NCBI RefSeq assembly: GCF_016735585.2 | Contig: NZ_JAERSE020000002.1 | Span: 1 to 64,000, forward strand | From: Chryseobacterium tagetis | GTDB lineage: Bacteria > Bacteroidota > Bacteroidia > Flavobacteriales > Weeksellaceae | Direction of reading: 5' to 3' | Length of the DNA: 64,000 bases | Shown: piece by piece, positions 9,567 through 18,820 of the stretch | Layout of the letters: each line of letters begins with the position of its first letter | How positions within the stretch are numbered: the stretch's first letter is position 1 | Position numbers and translations under genes: made by a program | The notes under the pieces: generated by a model | Told to the model about the DNA's origin: nothing | The model's database searches: none | The model's input: the letters and a program-made list of their open reading frames with translations, nothing else

Positions 9567-10151
9567 TTAAATGTTTTTTAAAATTTGTTTTACCAATTCT
9601 TCTACCGAAATACTTGGATTTTGTTTAATTATTTTATCCGCAATTTTCTCACTCATTCGTTTAGGAATCCCCAAAACTTCTAATGCAGATAACGATTCAT
9701 CTTTAATTTTATTATCTACAAATGTAGAAATATTTTCTTCTGAAGTATTGAATTTTTGGACTTTATCCTTCAAATCCACAATAATTCTTTCTGCTGTTTT
9801 CGCCCCTATTCCTTTGGCTTTTTGTATTAAAGCGCTGTTTCCGGAAAGTACTCCAGAAGCAATTTCATTAAGGCTAAAAGTAGAGAGTAAAATCAAGGCA
9901 GATACAGCTCCTACTCCATTAACGCTTATTAACAAATTAAACATTTCTTTTTCAGAACGAGTGTTAAAACCGAAAAGCAAATGAGCGTCTTCCCGGATGA
10001 TCTGTTGAATAAAGAGAAAAGTTTGCTGATTCAGAGTAAGTTGTTGGGAAGTTAGCAAACTGATTCCCACGTAATACCCTACCCCCTGCACATTAATGAC
10101 TGCATACGTAGGTGTAAGCTCCTGAACAGTTCCTTGTAAAGAAAATATCAT
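9567..10151 (-). CDS. ruvA: Holliday junction branch migration protein RuvA
   Basis: RuvA binds the four-way junction as a tetramer and loads the RuvB motor. The 194-residue length fits. The N-terminal OB fold begins MIFSLQGTV, the helix-hairpin-helix region contains VNGVGAVSAL and AKGIGAKTAERIIVDLKDK, and the small C-terminal RuvB-binding domain ends VEELVKQILKNI. It lies immediately upstream of sprA with a 3-base gap. A TATATTTG -7 box at 10171-10178 is in place for a promoter, but I see no clear -33 partner. Confidence 0.96.
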   Translation of the reverse strand: MIFSLQGTVQELTPTYAVINVQGVGYYVGISLLTSQQLTLNQQTFLFIQQIIREDAHLLFGFNTRSEKEMFNLLISVNGVGAVSALILLSTFSLNEIASGVLSGNSALIQKAKGIGAKTAERIIVDLKDKVQKFNTSEENISTFVDNKIKDESLSALEVLGIPKRMSEKIADKIIKQNPSISVEELVKQILKNI

Positions 10152-10265
10152 GATTAATTTTTAAAACTCCCAAATATAGCAAATTAAACTAAGTAATGTT
10201 TTCATTTCACGGACGAATGATTTTTAACTTAATTTTTTATCAAAAAACCAATAGAATCTTTAAAT

Positions 10266-10298
10266 AAAAAAAGACTCCAAAAATATGGAGTCTTTTTT
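10266..10298. terminator. bidirectional-looking terminator after maeB
   Basis: AAAAAAGACTCCA / TGGAGTCTTTTTT stem with a 6-base loop. It ends the leftward maeB transcript before ruvA, about 30 bases past the maeB stop. Confidence 0.85.
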
Positions 10299-10328
10299 AT
10301 TCGTTTTTGCTATAAAGCAATATCAATA

Positions 10329-12623
10329 TTATTTCTTATCTTTTTTCTCTCTTCTTTGAGCATCAAGAACAGCAACCGTTGCCAAGTTTACAATTTCATC
10401 TACGCTTGAACGCATCTGTAAAACGTGAACAGGTTGTTTCAGTCCCATCAAAATTGGACCTATAACCTGAGCAACTTTCATCCCTCTTATGATTTTGTAG
10501 GATAAGTTTGCACTTTCTAGATTCGGGAAGATAAAAGTATTTGCAGGTGTTGTTTCCAGTTTTGAGAAAGGATAATCACTTAAATGATCAGCATTCATCG
10601 CAAAATCCGGCTGAATTTCACCATCCACAATCATTTTAGGATATTTCTCGTGAAGAATACTTACTGCTTTTGCTACTTTTTTAGAAGTATCAGAGATTGC
10701 TGCGAAATTTTCAAATCCTAACATCGCGATTCTCGGTTCAATAGCAAATGATCTCACCGTAAATTCTGCCATTTTAGCAATATTTACCAAGTCATCCGCA
10801 GTTGGATTCTGATTGATTGAGGTATCTGCGAAGAAAATAGGTTTCTTTTCTGATAAAATCATCATCATTGCGGCTACTTTATCAACTCCTTTTTCTCTTT
10901 CAATCACTTCTAAAACCGGTCTTAGTACAGAAGTATAATTTTTAGAGAAACCGATGATCAATCCGTCTGTATCTCCATGTTTCAGCATCAAAGGACCGAA
11001 ATAATCTCTCTGACGAACAAATCTTTTCGCTTTGTACTCGTTCATCCCTTTTCTCTGACGAAGTTTCCAAAGTGTATCTCTGTATTTCTTTCTGTTTTCT
11101 TTCTGGTCGTCATCACTTGGATCGATGATCGGAACATTCAGATTGATTCCGAAACGTTCCATCTGTTCCTGAATATATTTTTTATTCCCTAAAAGACTTG
11201 GGAAAGCAATTCCTTCTTCGTAAAGAATCTGAGCCGCTTTCAATACATTATATTCTTCAGCATTTCCTAAAGTGATTCTTTTCGGATTGGCTTTTGCACG
11301 GCTTTGCATCATTCTTACCAATTTCTCATCTCTTCCCATTCTGTCCAGAAGGTGATGTTCATATTCTTCGAAATCGGTAATTGTTTTTCTTGCCACTCCG
11401 CTATCAATGGCAGCTTTTGCCACTGCACTCGATACTTTTGTGATCAATCTGTTATCAAATGGCTTCGGAATAAAGTATTCTCTTCCGAATTGTAAATTCT
11501 GAACATTATACGCTAAAATTACAGCTTCAGGAACTGGTTCTTTCGCCAGATTAGCAATTGCATGAACTGCCGCTAATTTCATTTCTTCATTAATTCCTTT
11601 TGCCTGAACATCTAATGCCCCACGGAAAATATATGGGAAACCAAGTACATTATTAACCTGGTTAGGATAATCACTTCTTCCTGTTGCCATGATTACATCT
11701 GGACGAGTTTCAAGCGCCAAATCGTAAGCAATTTCCGGATCCGGGTTTGCCAAAGCGAAAACAATAGGGTTTTCATTCATGCTTAAAAGCATTTCAGGAG
11801 TCATTACATTTCCTTTTGACAATCCTACAAAAACATCAGAACCTTTTACGGCATCTTCTAATGTTTCAATATCTGTATTAGCGATGAAATCTAATTTTTC
11901 AGGAGTAAGATTTTCTCTTTTATGATTAATAACTCCTTTACTGTCGCACATCAACACATTTTCTCTTTTCAGTCCTAAAGAGATATACAGATTGGTACAG
12001 GCAATCGCAGCAGCTCCTGCTCCGTTTACCACCATTTTTATTTCTTCAATTTTTTTGTTGGCGATTTGCAAAGAGTTGATCAATGCCGCCGCAGAAATAA
12101 TCGCTGTTCCGTGCTGATCATCGTGCATCAAAGGAATATCCAGCTCTTCTTTCAGTCTTTGTTCAATATAAAAAGCTTCAGGCGCTTTAATATCTTCAAG
12201 GTTGATTCCTCCAAAAGTAGGAGCGATCCCTTTTACGATCTCAATAAATTTGTCCGGATCTTTTTCATCAATTTCAATATCAAATACATTAATATCTGCA
12301 AAAATCTTGAACAAAAGACCTTTCCCTTCCATTACAGGCTTAGAAGCTTCTGCTCCGATGTCACCTAATCCTAACACAGCAGTACCGTTAGAAATAACAG
12401 CTACCAGATTTCCTTTTCCTGTATAATCATAAACAGTTTCCGGTTTTTCATGAATTTCCATACAAGGAACGGCAACTCCAGGAGAATACGCCAATGACAA
12501 ATCTCTCTGAGATGAGTGCGGTTTTGAAGGAATCACTTCAATTTTTCCTTTAGGTTCTGTTTTATGATAGTCTAACGCGGCCTGGTTAAAGTTCTTCTCG
12601 TCGCGGTTATTTTTACTTGACAT
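10329..12623 (-). CDS. maeB: NADP-dependent malic enzyme with phosphotransacetylase-like domain
   Basis: This enzyme oxidatively decarboxylates malate to pyruvate. Residues about 1-420 are the malic enzyme, with the N-terminal motif SQRDLSLAYSPGVAVPC, substrate-site MHDDQHGTAI and the nucleotide-binding VVNGAGAAAIACTNLY. Residues about 430-764 are a phosphotransacetylase-like domain, probably regulatory and catalytically idle in this MaeB class. The total of 764 residues is the usual length for MaeB. The start at 12623 lies 18 bases after the kinase gene, so the two probably form one operon, with a terminator behind at 10266-10298. Confidence 0.95.
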   Translation of the reverse strand: MSSKNNRDEKNFNQAALDYHKTEPKGKIEVIPSKPHSSQRDLSLAYSPGVAVPCMEIHEKPETVYDYTGKGNLVAVISNGTAVLGLGDIGAEASKPVMEGKGLLFKIFADINVFDIEIDEKDPDKFIEIVKGIAPTFGGINLEDIKAPEAFYIEQRLKEELDIPLMHDDQHGTAIISAAALINSLQIANKKIEEIKMVVNGAGAAAIACTNLYISLGLKRENVLMCDSKGVINHKRENLTPEKLDFIANTDIETLEDAVKGSDVFVGLSKGNVMTPEMLLSMNENPIVFALANPDPEIAYDLALETRPDVIMATGRSDYPNQVNNVLGFPYIFRGALDVQAKGINEEMKLAAVHAIANLAKEPVPEAVILAYNVQNLQFGREYFIPKPFDNRLITKVSSAVAKAAIDSGVARKTITDFEEYEHHLLDRMGRDEKLVRMMQSRAKANPKRITLGNAEEYNVLKAAQILYEEGIAFPSLLGNKKYIQEQMERFGINLNVPIIDPSDDDQKENRKKYRDTLWKLRQRKGMNEYKAKRFVRQRDYFGPLMLKHGDTDGLIIGFSKNYTSVLRPVLEVIEREKGVDKVAAMMMILSEKKPIFFADTSINQNPTADDLVNIAKMAEFTVRSFAIEPRIAMLGFENFAAISDTSKKVAKAVSILHEKYPKMIVDGEIQPDFAMNADHLSDYPFSKLETTPANTFIFPNLESANLSYKIIRGMKVAQVIGPILMGLKQPVHVLQMRSSVDEIVNLATVAVLDAQRREKKDKK

Positions 12624-12641
12624 AGAATTTTATTTTTTTAT

Positions 12642-13493
12642 TTATAGTATATATTTAATGTGGTAATCTACTAAGCTCTCAATAGGCTTTTGTACGATTT
12701 GACCCACATTTAAATGAAGCTCTGCAGCTGCAGAACGTAGAATATTTTCATAATAATAAGCTATAGAACCAATAAAGTTGATTTCAGCCTCTTTTGATTC
12801 CTCATAAGGAAGAACCTGGTAATCAAAAAAATTCATCATTTCATCGAAAACCATTTTCTGAAAGTAAGGATGATCTTTCCTCTCAACAACAAATTTATTA
12901 AAATTTGCCAAATAAGCATTAGGTCTGGCAGTATGATACATGTTTTTCAATGCTTCATCTACCGTAAGCTTATACGTTTTTTCGAACTCACAAGATAAGT
13001 CATGAGGAAGTTTTTGCATAAAGAATCTTCGTACAAGTTGTTTTCCAATTGCACTCCCACTTCCTTCATCTCCTACAAGAAATCCTAAAGAAGGAAGTTT
13101 AATTTTTAAATTCTCTCCGTCGAAATAACATGAGTTGGAACCTGTTCCTAAGATGCAAACAATAGCAGGTTTCCCTCTGTAAGCTGCATAAGCTGCAGCC
13201 GTAAGATCTTCTTTTGCATGAATCTGTGCCTGTGTAAAAAACTTTTTCAGTTCCCGTTCAATGATCGCACAGTTTTCAGGTATTCCACAGCCGGAACCGT
13301 AGAAAAACACTTTGGTTATTGAGTTTTTAACTGATCCCAAACTGATATTCTTTTCAATTTCAGGAACAATAAGATGTGCTGCAATATTATTTGGATTAAA
13401 ACCAATGGTTTCGGTTTTTAAAAAGACTTTGTTAAAATCATCTAGAATTACCCAATCACATTTTGTAGAGCCACCATCAACAATAGCAACCAT
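12642..13493 (-). CDS. BadF/BadG/BcrA/BcrD-type ATPase, N-acetylglucosamine kinase-like
   Basis: This is a sugar kinase-like ATPase of the ASKHA fold. The phosphate 1 loop is at the very N terminus (VAIVDGGSTKCDWVI), the second phosphate loop reads CILGTGSNSCYFDG, and the adenosine-side segment is GFLVGDEGSGSAIG. These fit eukaryote-like N-acetylglucosamine kinases within the BadF family, so phosphorylation of an amino sugar is the likely role, though the substrate is not proven. The 283-residue length is normal. It is the first gene before maeB. Confidence 0.82.
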   Translation of the reverse strand: MVAIVDGGSTKCDWVILDDFNKVFLKTETIGFNPNNIAAHLIVPEIEKNISLGSVKNSITKVFFYGSGCGIPENCAIIERELKKFFTQAQIHAKEDLTAAAYAAYRGKPAIVCILGTGSNSCYFDGENLKIKLPSLGFLVGDEGSGSAIGKQLVRRFFMQKLPHDLSCEFEKTYKLTVDEALKNMYHTARPNAYLANFNKFVVERKDHPYFQKMVFDEMMNFFDYQVLPYEESKEAEINFIGSIAYYYENILRSAAAELHLNVGQIVQKPIESLVDYHIKYIL

Positions 13494-13577
13494 ATTTTAG
13501 ATTTTAGTTTAAGGATGCTAAATTATGAATTTATCTTCAAACCGTCTCACAAACACATGGGAAGCTTTTCAAAATTA

Positions 13578-13841
13578 CTAATGTTTTATATCAGCTTTTT
13601 TTTCGTTGAACTGTAATAACCAGTCTTCTATTTCATCTTCTAAGTAGGAAGCCTGCAAAATCATTGCATTGATAAAATCATCAGGAACGGGTTCTCCACT
13701 GGAATTCTCGAGATTCCACAATTCATCAGACATATTTTCGTATTCACTGTACACTCTTTTGAACCGAGAATTTTGTCTTTCAAGAGCCTCAATATTTTTC
13801 TGCTGAAGCTGGAATTTTCTGTATTTGTTTTGACTTTTCAT
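13578..13841 (-). CDS. small conserved-looking protein of unknown function
   Basis: An 87-residue, highly charged, helical protein without signal or membrane segment. Residues 1-45 (KYRKFQLQQKNIEALERQNSRFKRVYSEYENM) and the C-terminal LEDEIEDWLLQF look like a two-helix coiled coil. It stands alone between the kinase gene and the divergent GtrA gene. I recognise no family. The coding call rests on its sensible composition and the absence of a competing frame. Confidence 0.65.
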   Translation of the reverse strand: MKSQNKYRKFQLQQKNIEALERQNSRFKRVYSEYENMSDELWNLENSSGEPVPDDFINAMILQASYLEDEIEDWLLQFNEKKADIKH

Positions 13842-14071
13842 ACAAATATTATTAAAGATTTTGATAAAAAAAATGATAAAATACGATCAAACCCGCATTA
13901 CAAGATAGAAAAAACGCCCAACACAAACTGTTGAAAATGAATTTATTATCAGGTTACATTTATATTGTTCTGAGTAATAAATTTAAAAAGATTTTTGATT
14001 CAAAAAAAATATTTAACATCTTTTTTCACTGTTTAACATATAGTTATAAATTTGCAGTTCATATCAATTGA

Positions 14072-14530
14072 ATGAGAGAGTTACTACTACGTCAAAAACA
14101 AATTTTATTCTTCATCATAGCCGGAGGTCTTAGTGCTATTGTTGAGATTGGAAGCTTTAAAGTTTTCAGCACCCAACTTCCCAGTATGTTTCCTGGAGAA
14201 ACCAATTTTCATGGGATTCACTATCCTTTAAGTAATATTTTATCTACAAGCTGTGGGATCATTACCAATTATTTTCTGAGTATATGGTTTGTTTTTGAAA
14301 GAGGAAAGCATTCGAAGAAAAAGGAGTTCGCATATTTCATGCTGGTCTCTTTTATTTCGACCTTATTAAGTCTTAGCTTTTTCCAGTTTTTTTACAGTTT
14401 TATTTTTAAAGACAACATCAATTTAATTTTATATACATTAAGTCCGGAAATGATTAGCAAGATTGCCGCAATTTTATTAGTTTCGGTACTCAATTACTCA
14501 ATAAAGAAGAAAGTAATTTTTAACGGATAA
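14072..14530 (+). CDS. GtrA family membrane protein
   Basis: A 152-residue protein with four membrane segments and the GtrA pattern: an N-terminal QILFFIIAGGLSAIVEIGSF and a late NYSIKKKVIF tail. GtrA proteins are linked to flipping or moving polyprenyl-linked sugars for cell-surface glycosylation. The next gene begins 3 bases later, an acyltransferase, so the pair likely works on envelope lipids or glycolipids. A TAAATTTG box at 14047-14054 lies at the right distance to start transcription just before the ATG, but its -33 partner is poor. Confidence 0.85.
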   Translation: MRELLLRQKQILFFIIAGGLSAIVEIGSFKVFSTQLPSMFPGETNFHGIHYPLSNILSTSCGIITNYFLSIWFVFERGKHSKKKEFAYFMLVSFISTLLSLSFFQFFYSFIFKDNINLILYTLSPEMISKIAAILLVSVLNYSIKKKVIFNG

Positions 14531-14533
14531 CCT

Positions 14534-15259
14534 GTGGGAAAGATTCTAAATTATCTCTGGAGATTTTGGCTTTTGATTTTGGCTTTTTTTTTAACGATAT
14601 TCTTCGGACTTTTCGTTTATATTTTATCTTTTAGTAAAAAGCATTACAAATACGCATATAAACTGATCCGTTTCTGGAGCTACGGAATGTTCTACGGAAT
14701 GGGATTGCGACATGAAATCACCAATCTTTCCAATCAGCAACTCGAAAAAGGGAAACAATATGTGATCATTTCCAATCATACTTCCATTATGGATATTATG
14801 CTGACGTGTATTTTGTTCCCGCATCATCCAATTTGCTTTGTCGGAAAAAAGGAACTGGTGAAGATCCCTATTTTCGGAACCATATATAAAAGGATCTGCG
14901 TGATGGTAGACAGAAGCAGTGCGAGAAGTCGTGCCGATGTTTACAGAAGATGTGCGGAAAAAATGGAAGAAGGCTGCAGTATTGTGATCTTCCCGGAAGG
15001 CGGAGTTCCTGATGATACTTCTATTATTTTAGATGAATTCAAAGATGGCGCATTTACGTTGTCATCCAAACACAATTCTCCTATTGTCATTCATACATTT
15101 ATCGGGTTAAAGGAAATTTTTCCTTTCGAAAGTTCTAAGGGGTACCCCGGCAAAGTGAAGGTTTTTTACAATGGTATTTTAGAACCTTCAAATTCTCCAA
15201 AAGATTTAAAATTGTCAGCTTTTGAGACAATAAAAAAAACTTTAGTTAAATACTCTTAA
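14534..15259 (+). CDS. 1-acyl-sn-glycerol-3-phosphate acyltransferase (PlsC family)
   Basis: Lysophosphatidate acyltransferase-like enzyme that transfers an acyl chain to a glycerophosphate-type acceptor at the inner membrane. The catalytic HX4D box is NHTSIMD (H82, D87) and the substrate-binding block FPEGG is at 153-157. An N-terminal membrane anchor spans about residues 10-32. The start is a GTG three bases after the GtrA stop; no ATG is available nearby in frame. The 241-residue length is normal. Acyl chain and acceptor cannot be told from sequence. Confidence 0.9.
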   Translation: MGKILNYLWRFWLLILAFFLTIFFGLFVYILSFSKKHYKYAYKLIRFWSYGMFYGMGLRHEITNLSNQQLEKGKQYVIISNHTSIMDIMLTCILFPHHPICFVGKKELVKIPIFGTIYKRICVMVDRSSARSRADVYRRCAEKMEEGCSIVIFPEGGVPDDTSIILDEFKDGAFTLSSKHNSPIVIHTFIGLKEIFPFESSKGYPGKVKVFYNGILEPSNSPKDLKLSAFETIKKTLVKYS

Positions 15260-15302
15260 TCAAAGAAATAATCTATATTTGTTTTCGAAATTTTAACTAA
15301 CT

Positions 15303-17072
15303 ATGTCTAATACAAATCAGCCAACTAATTACCCTGCATTATATACCCTTGTTCTGGTATTTTTCTTTTGGGGTTTTATTGCAGCGGGAAATAGTATTTT
15401 TATTCCTTTCTGTAAAAATTATTTTTCTCTGGATCAGTTCCAGTCTCAGTTAATCGACTTTGCGTTTTATACTGCTTATTTCCTTGGAGCTTTATTCCTT
15501 TTCATTTTCAGTACCATAAAAGGGATTGATATTATTGGAAAATGGGGATATAAAAAAAGTATTGTCTATGGACTTCTTTTATCTGCCATTGGTGCCGCTA
15601 TTATGATTATTGCTGTTAAAAGCAATGTATATTACGGAATGCTTGTTGGTCTTTTTGTTGTGGCATTAGGATTCTCAATTCAGCAAACCGCAGCTAATCC
15701 GTTTGCTGTTTTGCTTGGTGATCCTAAAACAGGAACCAGTAGACAAAATTTAGCTGGTGGGATTAATTCTTTTGGAACATCTATCGGGCCAATTATTGTG
15801 GGACTTGCACTATTCGGAACAACAGCCACCGTAGACGACGATCAAATAAAGCATCTTGCACTTGATAAAGTTATTTTGCTTTACACAGCAGTAGGTGCTC
15901 TATTTCTTATTGCTGCAGGAGTTTTCTATTTTTCGAAAAAATTACCTGACGGAATCTCTACCGAACCGATGGAAAAGGCTGGGAAAGCAAGAAAAACTTT
16001 GGTTGTGATGACAATTTTAGTGATTTTATGTTTTGTTCCGGTATTTGGAAGTTACAATTCTGATGAAGGCAAAAAAGTAGAAGCATTAAATAATGAAATA
16101 AATATCATTAACAGCAGCATCAAGCAAGAAAAAGACAGCACCAAAATTGCTGAATATAATGCCACATTAGAAAATAAGAAAACAGAATTACACAGTGTAA
16201 AACATCCTTTAGAGAAAAAGAGAATGATGTATCTGGGAGGTGCCTTACTTATAGTTATAGCTTCTCTTTTATTTGCCAATACAAGCTCTAAAAAGAATCA
16301 TGAAGGTTGGGGAGCAATGAAATATCCACAACTTGTTTTGGGAATGATTGCCATTCTTTCTTATGTAGGAGTAGAGGTTGCTATCGGAAGTAATCTAGGT
16401 GAATTATTAAGTATGCCAGAATTTGGAGCTCATCAATCATCCGATCTTGCCCCTTATATTTCAATGTATTGGGGAAGTTTAATGATTGGAAGATGGGCAG
16501 GAGCTATTAGTGTTTTCAATCTTAACAAGCAGCAACAAATGATCGCGACAATTGTAGTTCCTTTTATTGCATTTTTAGTCATCATTGGAATCAATACAAT
16601 TGCACAGAAAGACATGACTCATTTGTATTATTATGTAATATGTATTGTTATTCAAGTCATCTTATTCTTGGTAAGTAAAAACAAACCGGCTCTTACTTTA
16701 ATTATCTTCGGATTATTCGGAGTTTTGGCAATGATTATAGGTTTATTAACAACCGGAAACATTGCAATTTACGCTTTCCTTTCAGGAGGGTTGGCTTGTA
16801 GTATTATGTGGCCTTCAATTTTCACACTTGCAATTACTGGCTTAGGTAAATATACAGCACAAGGCTCTGCATTCTTAGTAATGATGATTCTTGGTGGTGG
16901 TATCATTCCTCCATTACAAGGTAAATTGGCTGATATTATTGGAATCCACAGTTCATATTTTATTCCTGTACTGTGTTTTGCATATATTACTATATTTGCA
17001 TATCTAGCTAAACAAGCATTATCTAAACAAGGAATTAATGTTGACGTTTTAGAATCTGAAGGTGGTCATTAA
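15303..17072 (+). CDS. sugar MFS transporter (FucP/GluP-like)
   Basis: Major facilitator protein with about 12 membrane helices of the glucose/galactose/fucose:H+ symporter type. It has [22 protein letters not shown] at the start, [13 protein letters not shown] in helix 4-5, and [21 protein letters not shown] followed by [20 protein letters not shown] near the end. At 589 residues it is longer than the usual 410-480. The extra length is a charged, coiled-coil-like insert at about residues 255-305 between the two halves. A TATATTTG box lies at 15274-15281. The substrate is not determined. Confidence 0.88.
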   Translation: MSNTNQPTNYPALYTLVLVFFFWGFIAAGNSIFIPFCKNYFSLDQFQSQLIDFAFYTAYFLGALFLFIFSTIKGIDIIGKWGYKKSIVYGLLLSAIGAAIMIIAVKSNVYYGMLVGLFVVALGFSIQQTAANPFAVLLGDPKTGTSRQNLAGGINSFGTSIGPIIVGLALFGTTATVDDDQIKHLALDKVILLYTAVGALFLIAAGVFYFSKKLPDGISTEPMEKAGKARKTLVVMTILVILCFVPVFGSYNSDEGKKVEALNNEINIINSSIKQEKDSTKIAEYNATLENKKTELHSVKHPLEKKRMMYLGGALLIVIASLLFANTSSKKNHEGWGAMKYPQLVLGMIAILSYVGVEVAIGSNLGELLSMPEFGAHQSSDLAPYISMYWGSLMIGRWAGAISVFNLNKQQQMIATIVVPFIAFLVIIGINTIAQKDMTHLYYYVICIVIQVILFLVSKNKPALTLIIFGLFGVLAMIIGLLTTGNIAIYAFLSGGLACSIMWPSIFTLAITGLGKYTAQGSAFLVMMILGGGIIPPLQGKLADIIGIHSSYFIPVLCFAYITIFAYLAKQALSKQGINVDVLESEGGH

Positions 17073-17088
17073 TATAAACAACATATAT

Positions 17089-18126
17089 ATGAAGAAAAGA
17101 TTTTGGGCGGGTTTATTACTTGCCCAATTTCTTTTATTTTTTGTTTTCTCCAAATCAGTTTGGATGATTTCTTTCTTTGAAAGTCTTTTTGAAATTCAGA
17201 AAAAAACTCATCAACTACTTTTTTCATGGATTCCTTTTTCGGTGGGAGATGTTTTATATGTAATCTTAGGGATTTTCATTTTGTATACCATCATTAAGCT
17301 TTTTAAAAAGAAGGAAAGAAACAGAGCAATAATAAAATTTCTCTTTGTTATTAATGTTCTTTATTTCTGCTATCAGGTATTTTGGGGAATGTTGTATTTT
17401 CAGCCCCCCATTCTCTATAAGCTTTCAAGTCAAAAAGAACCGGATATAAACAAAGCAAAAATATTGGCTTTAAAATATCTTGAAAAATGTAAAGCAAGCA
17501 GAACAATGGTAAAAGAAGATAAGAATGGTGTTTTCATTATTTCCGATCTCACCTCTCTTCAATTAGAAATCCTACAAAGACAAAAGACAATACCTGGATA
17601 CATTTCTTCTAAAAAGGTTTCCTCTGTTAATTCATTTAAGCCAAGTATATTCAAAAGCGTGATGAGTTTTACCGGTATTCTTGGATATTATAATCCTTTT
17701 ACCGCAGAAGCCCAATACAACCCGCAACCTCCAGCCACAACAATACCTTTTACCTCTGCCCATGAAAGCTCCCATCAATTAGGTTTTGCCAGAGAACAGG
17801 AAGCGAATTTTATAGGTTATTTAATAGGAATTAACTCTACCAATTCAGACCTGCGCTACAGCACCGAATATTTCACTTTAAAAAGCCTTTTAAGGTTCAT
17901 TATAGAAGAAGATCCTTCTTTTGTAAAATCGGTACAGAAAAACTACTCTGAAGGCATGAAAAGAGACCGGGCATTTGAAAAATCATTCATCCTGAAACAT
18001 CAAAGCTGGTTAGACGATTTCTTTGGATTTACCAACAATCTTTTTCTTAAAAGCAATCAGCAGGAAGGATCTGTTACCTATTCTTACTTTATCGATCTAT
18101 TGCTGAACTACGAAAATAATACATAA
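17089..18126 (+). CDS. DUF3810 family membrane protein with HExxH motif
   Basis: Three N-terminal membrane segments are followed by a soluble domain with a zincin-like motif, SAHESSHQLGFAREQEANFIGYL, in which HExxH is followed by a downstream glutamate. This is the signature of DUF3810, a putative membrane-bound metallopeptidase common in Bacteroidetes; no substrate is known to me. I prefer the ATG at 17089 (MKKRFWAG). A GTG at 17062 would lengthen it by nine residues and overlap the transporter gene by 11 bases. It is probably co-transcribed with the transporter. Confidence 0.85.
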   Translation: MKKRFWAGLLLAQFLLFFVFSKSVWMISFFESLFEIQKKTHQLLFSWIPFSVGDVLYVILGIFILYTIIKLFKKKERNRAIIKFLFVINVLYFCYQVFWGMLYFQPPILYKLSSQKEPDINKAKILALKYLEKCKASRTMVKEDKNGVFIISDLTSLQLEILQRQKTIPGYISSKKVSSVNSFKPSIFKSVMSFTGILGYYNPFTAEAQYNPQPPATTIPFTSAHESSHQLGFAREQEANFIGYLIGINSTNSDLRYSTEYFTLKSLLRFIIEEDPSFVKSVQKNYSEGMKRDRAFEKSFILKHQSWLDDFFGFTNNLFLKSNQQEGSVTYSYFIDLLLNYENNT

Positions 18127-18212
18127 AAAAAGAATCGTATCAGGCGATACGATTCTAAAAACACAAATGATGAAAAAAAATTTATTACCTTGACTTGTTC
18201 CCTCATTCAAGG
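18127..18212 (-). ncRNA. candidate small RNA ending in a strong terminator
   Basis: On the minus strand a near-consensus -7 box (TACTTTTA, 18218-18225) is followed by a segment that would start with a hairpin (CCTTGA 18207-18212 paired with TCAAGG 18188-18193). It ends in a perfect 11-base stem AGAATCGTATC / GATACGATTCT (about 18132-18157) followed by seven Ts. The T tract lies only on the minus strand, so this is not a terminator for the rightward DUF3810 gene. It also cannot serve the tRNAs, which have their own terminator. A transcript of about 85 bases is implied. The -33 box is weak. The rest of 18213-18562 is AT-rich and shows nothing else I can support. Confidence 0.42.
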
Positions 18213-18561
18213 CGTTGTAAAAGTACAACAATATTTATAAAAAAAAAACTTATTTTCTTTTTTTATAAAGTTTTATGAAAAATTTAAGATTTCTTGAATT
18301 TATTTTAAGTTTTTTTTACAATTTTAAATAATTCACCATTAAGATACTTATTTATTATAAGAAAAATACAAGATTCCTCTTTTTAAACAATAATATCCAT
18401 ATAGAAGAATAGATATATTTTGTTTCTTAATTTGATTGAGATTAGCACTAAAATTATAAAGTTTACCTAAAGACAAAATAAACACCTAAAAAGTTCAGAG
18501 AAAGAAAATAAAATTGAAACCTCGTAAATCCAATAAAAGAAATTATACTTATATCATAAAT

Positions 18562-18592
18562 AAAAAACGCAACTATTTCTAGTTGCGTTTTT
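18562..18592 (-). terminator. terminator of the tRNA transcript
   Basis: AAAAACGCAACTA / TAGTTGCGTTTTT hairpin directly after the initiator tRNA on the minus strand. Confidence 0.85.
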
Positions 18593-18594
18593 AG

Positions 18595-18667
<73 letters not shown>

Positions 18668-18702
18668 GTGTATTTTTGAGTGCCTACCGAAAGCACTTTT
18701 TG

Positions 18703-18776
18703 TAGCGAAGACGGGAATTGAACCCGTGACCTCAGGGTTATGAATCCTGCGCTCTAACCAACTGAGCTACCTCGCC
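18703..18776 (-). tRNA. elongator tRNA-Met (CAT)
   Basis: A cloverleaf of 74 bases starting GGCGAGGTAGCTCAGTTGG and ending in discriminator A, anticodon CAT in the loop TTCATAA. Base 1 pairs as G:U, and it lacks the three G:C pairs of the initiator. A CAT anticodon could also mean tRNA-Ile2 modified by TilS, but the overall form is that of elongator Met in Bacteroidetes. Confidence 0.85.
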
Positions 18777-18788
18777 TTTTTCGTGGTG

Positions 18789-18819
18789 CAAATATATAAA
18801 TTATTTCTTACCCTCCAAA
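18789..18819 (-). promoter_or_regulatory. promoter of the tRNA pair
   Basis: Minus-strand TTTG (18816-18819), exactly 19 bases, then TATATTTG (18789-18796), about 13 bases before the first tRNA. It abuts the stop codon of the upstream gene at 18821. Confidence 0.85.
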
Positions 18820-18820
18820 A

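Noticed and set aside
9571..9984. A 137-codon open frame opposite ruvA
   Set aside because: Antisense shadow of a certain gene.
18703..18776. Reading the second CAT tRNA as tRNA-Ile2
   Set aside because: Possible in principle, but the acceptor and D-arm form match elongator Met better; left as a caveat.
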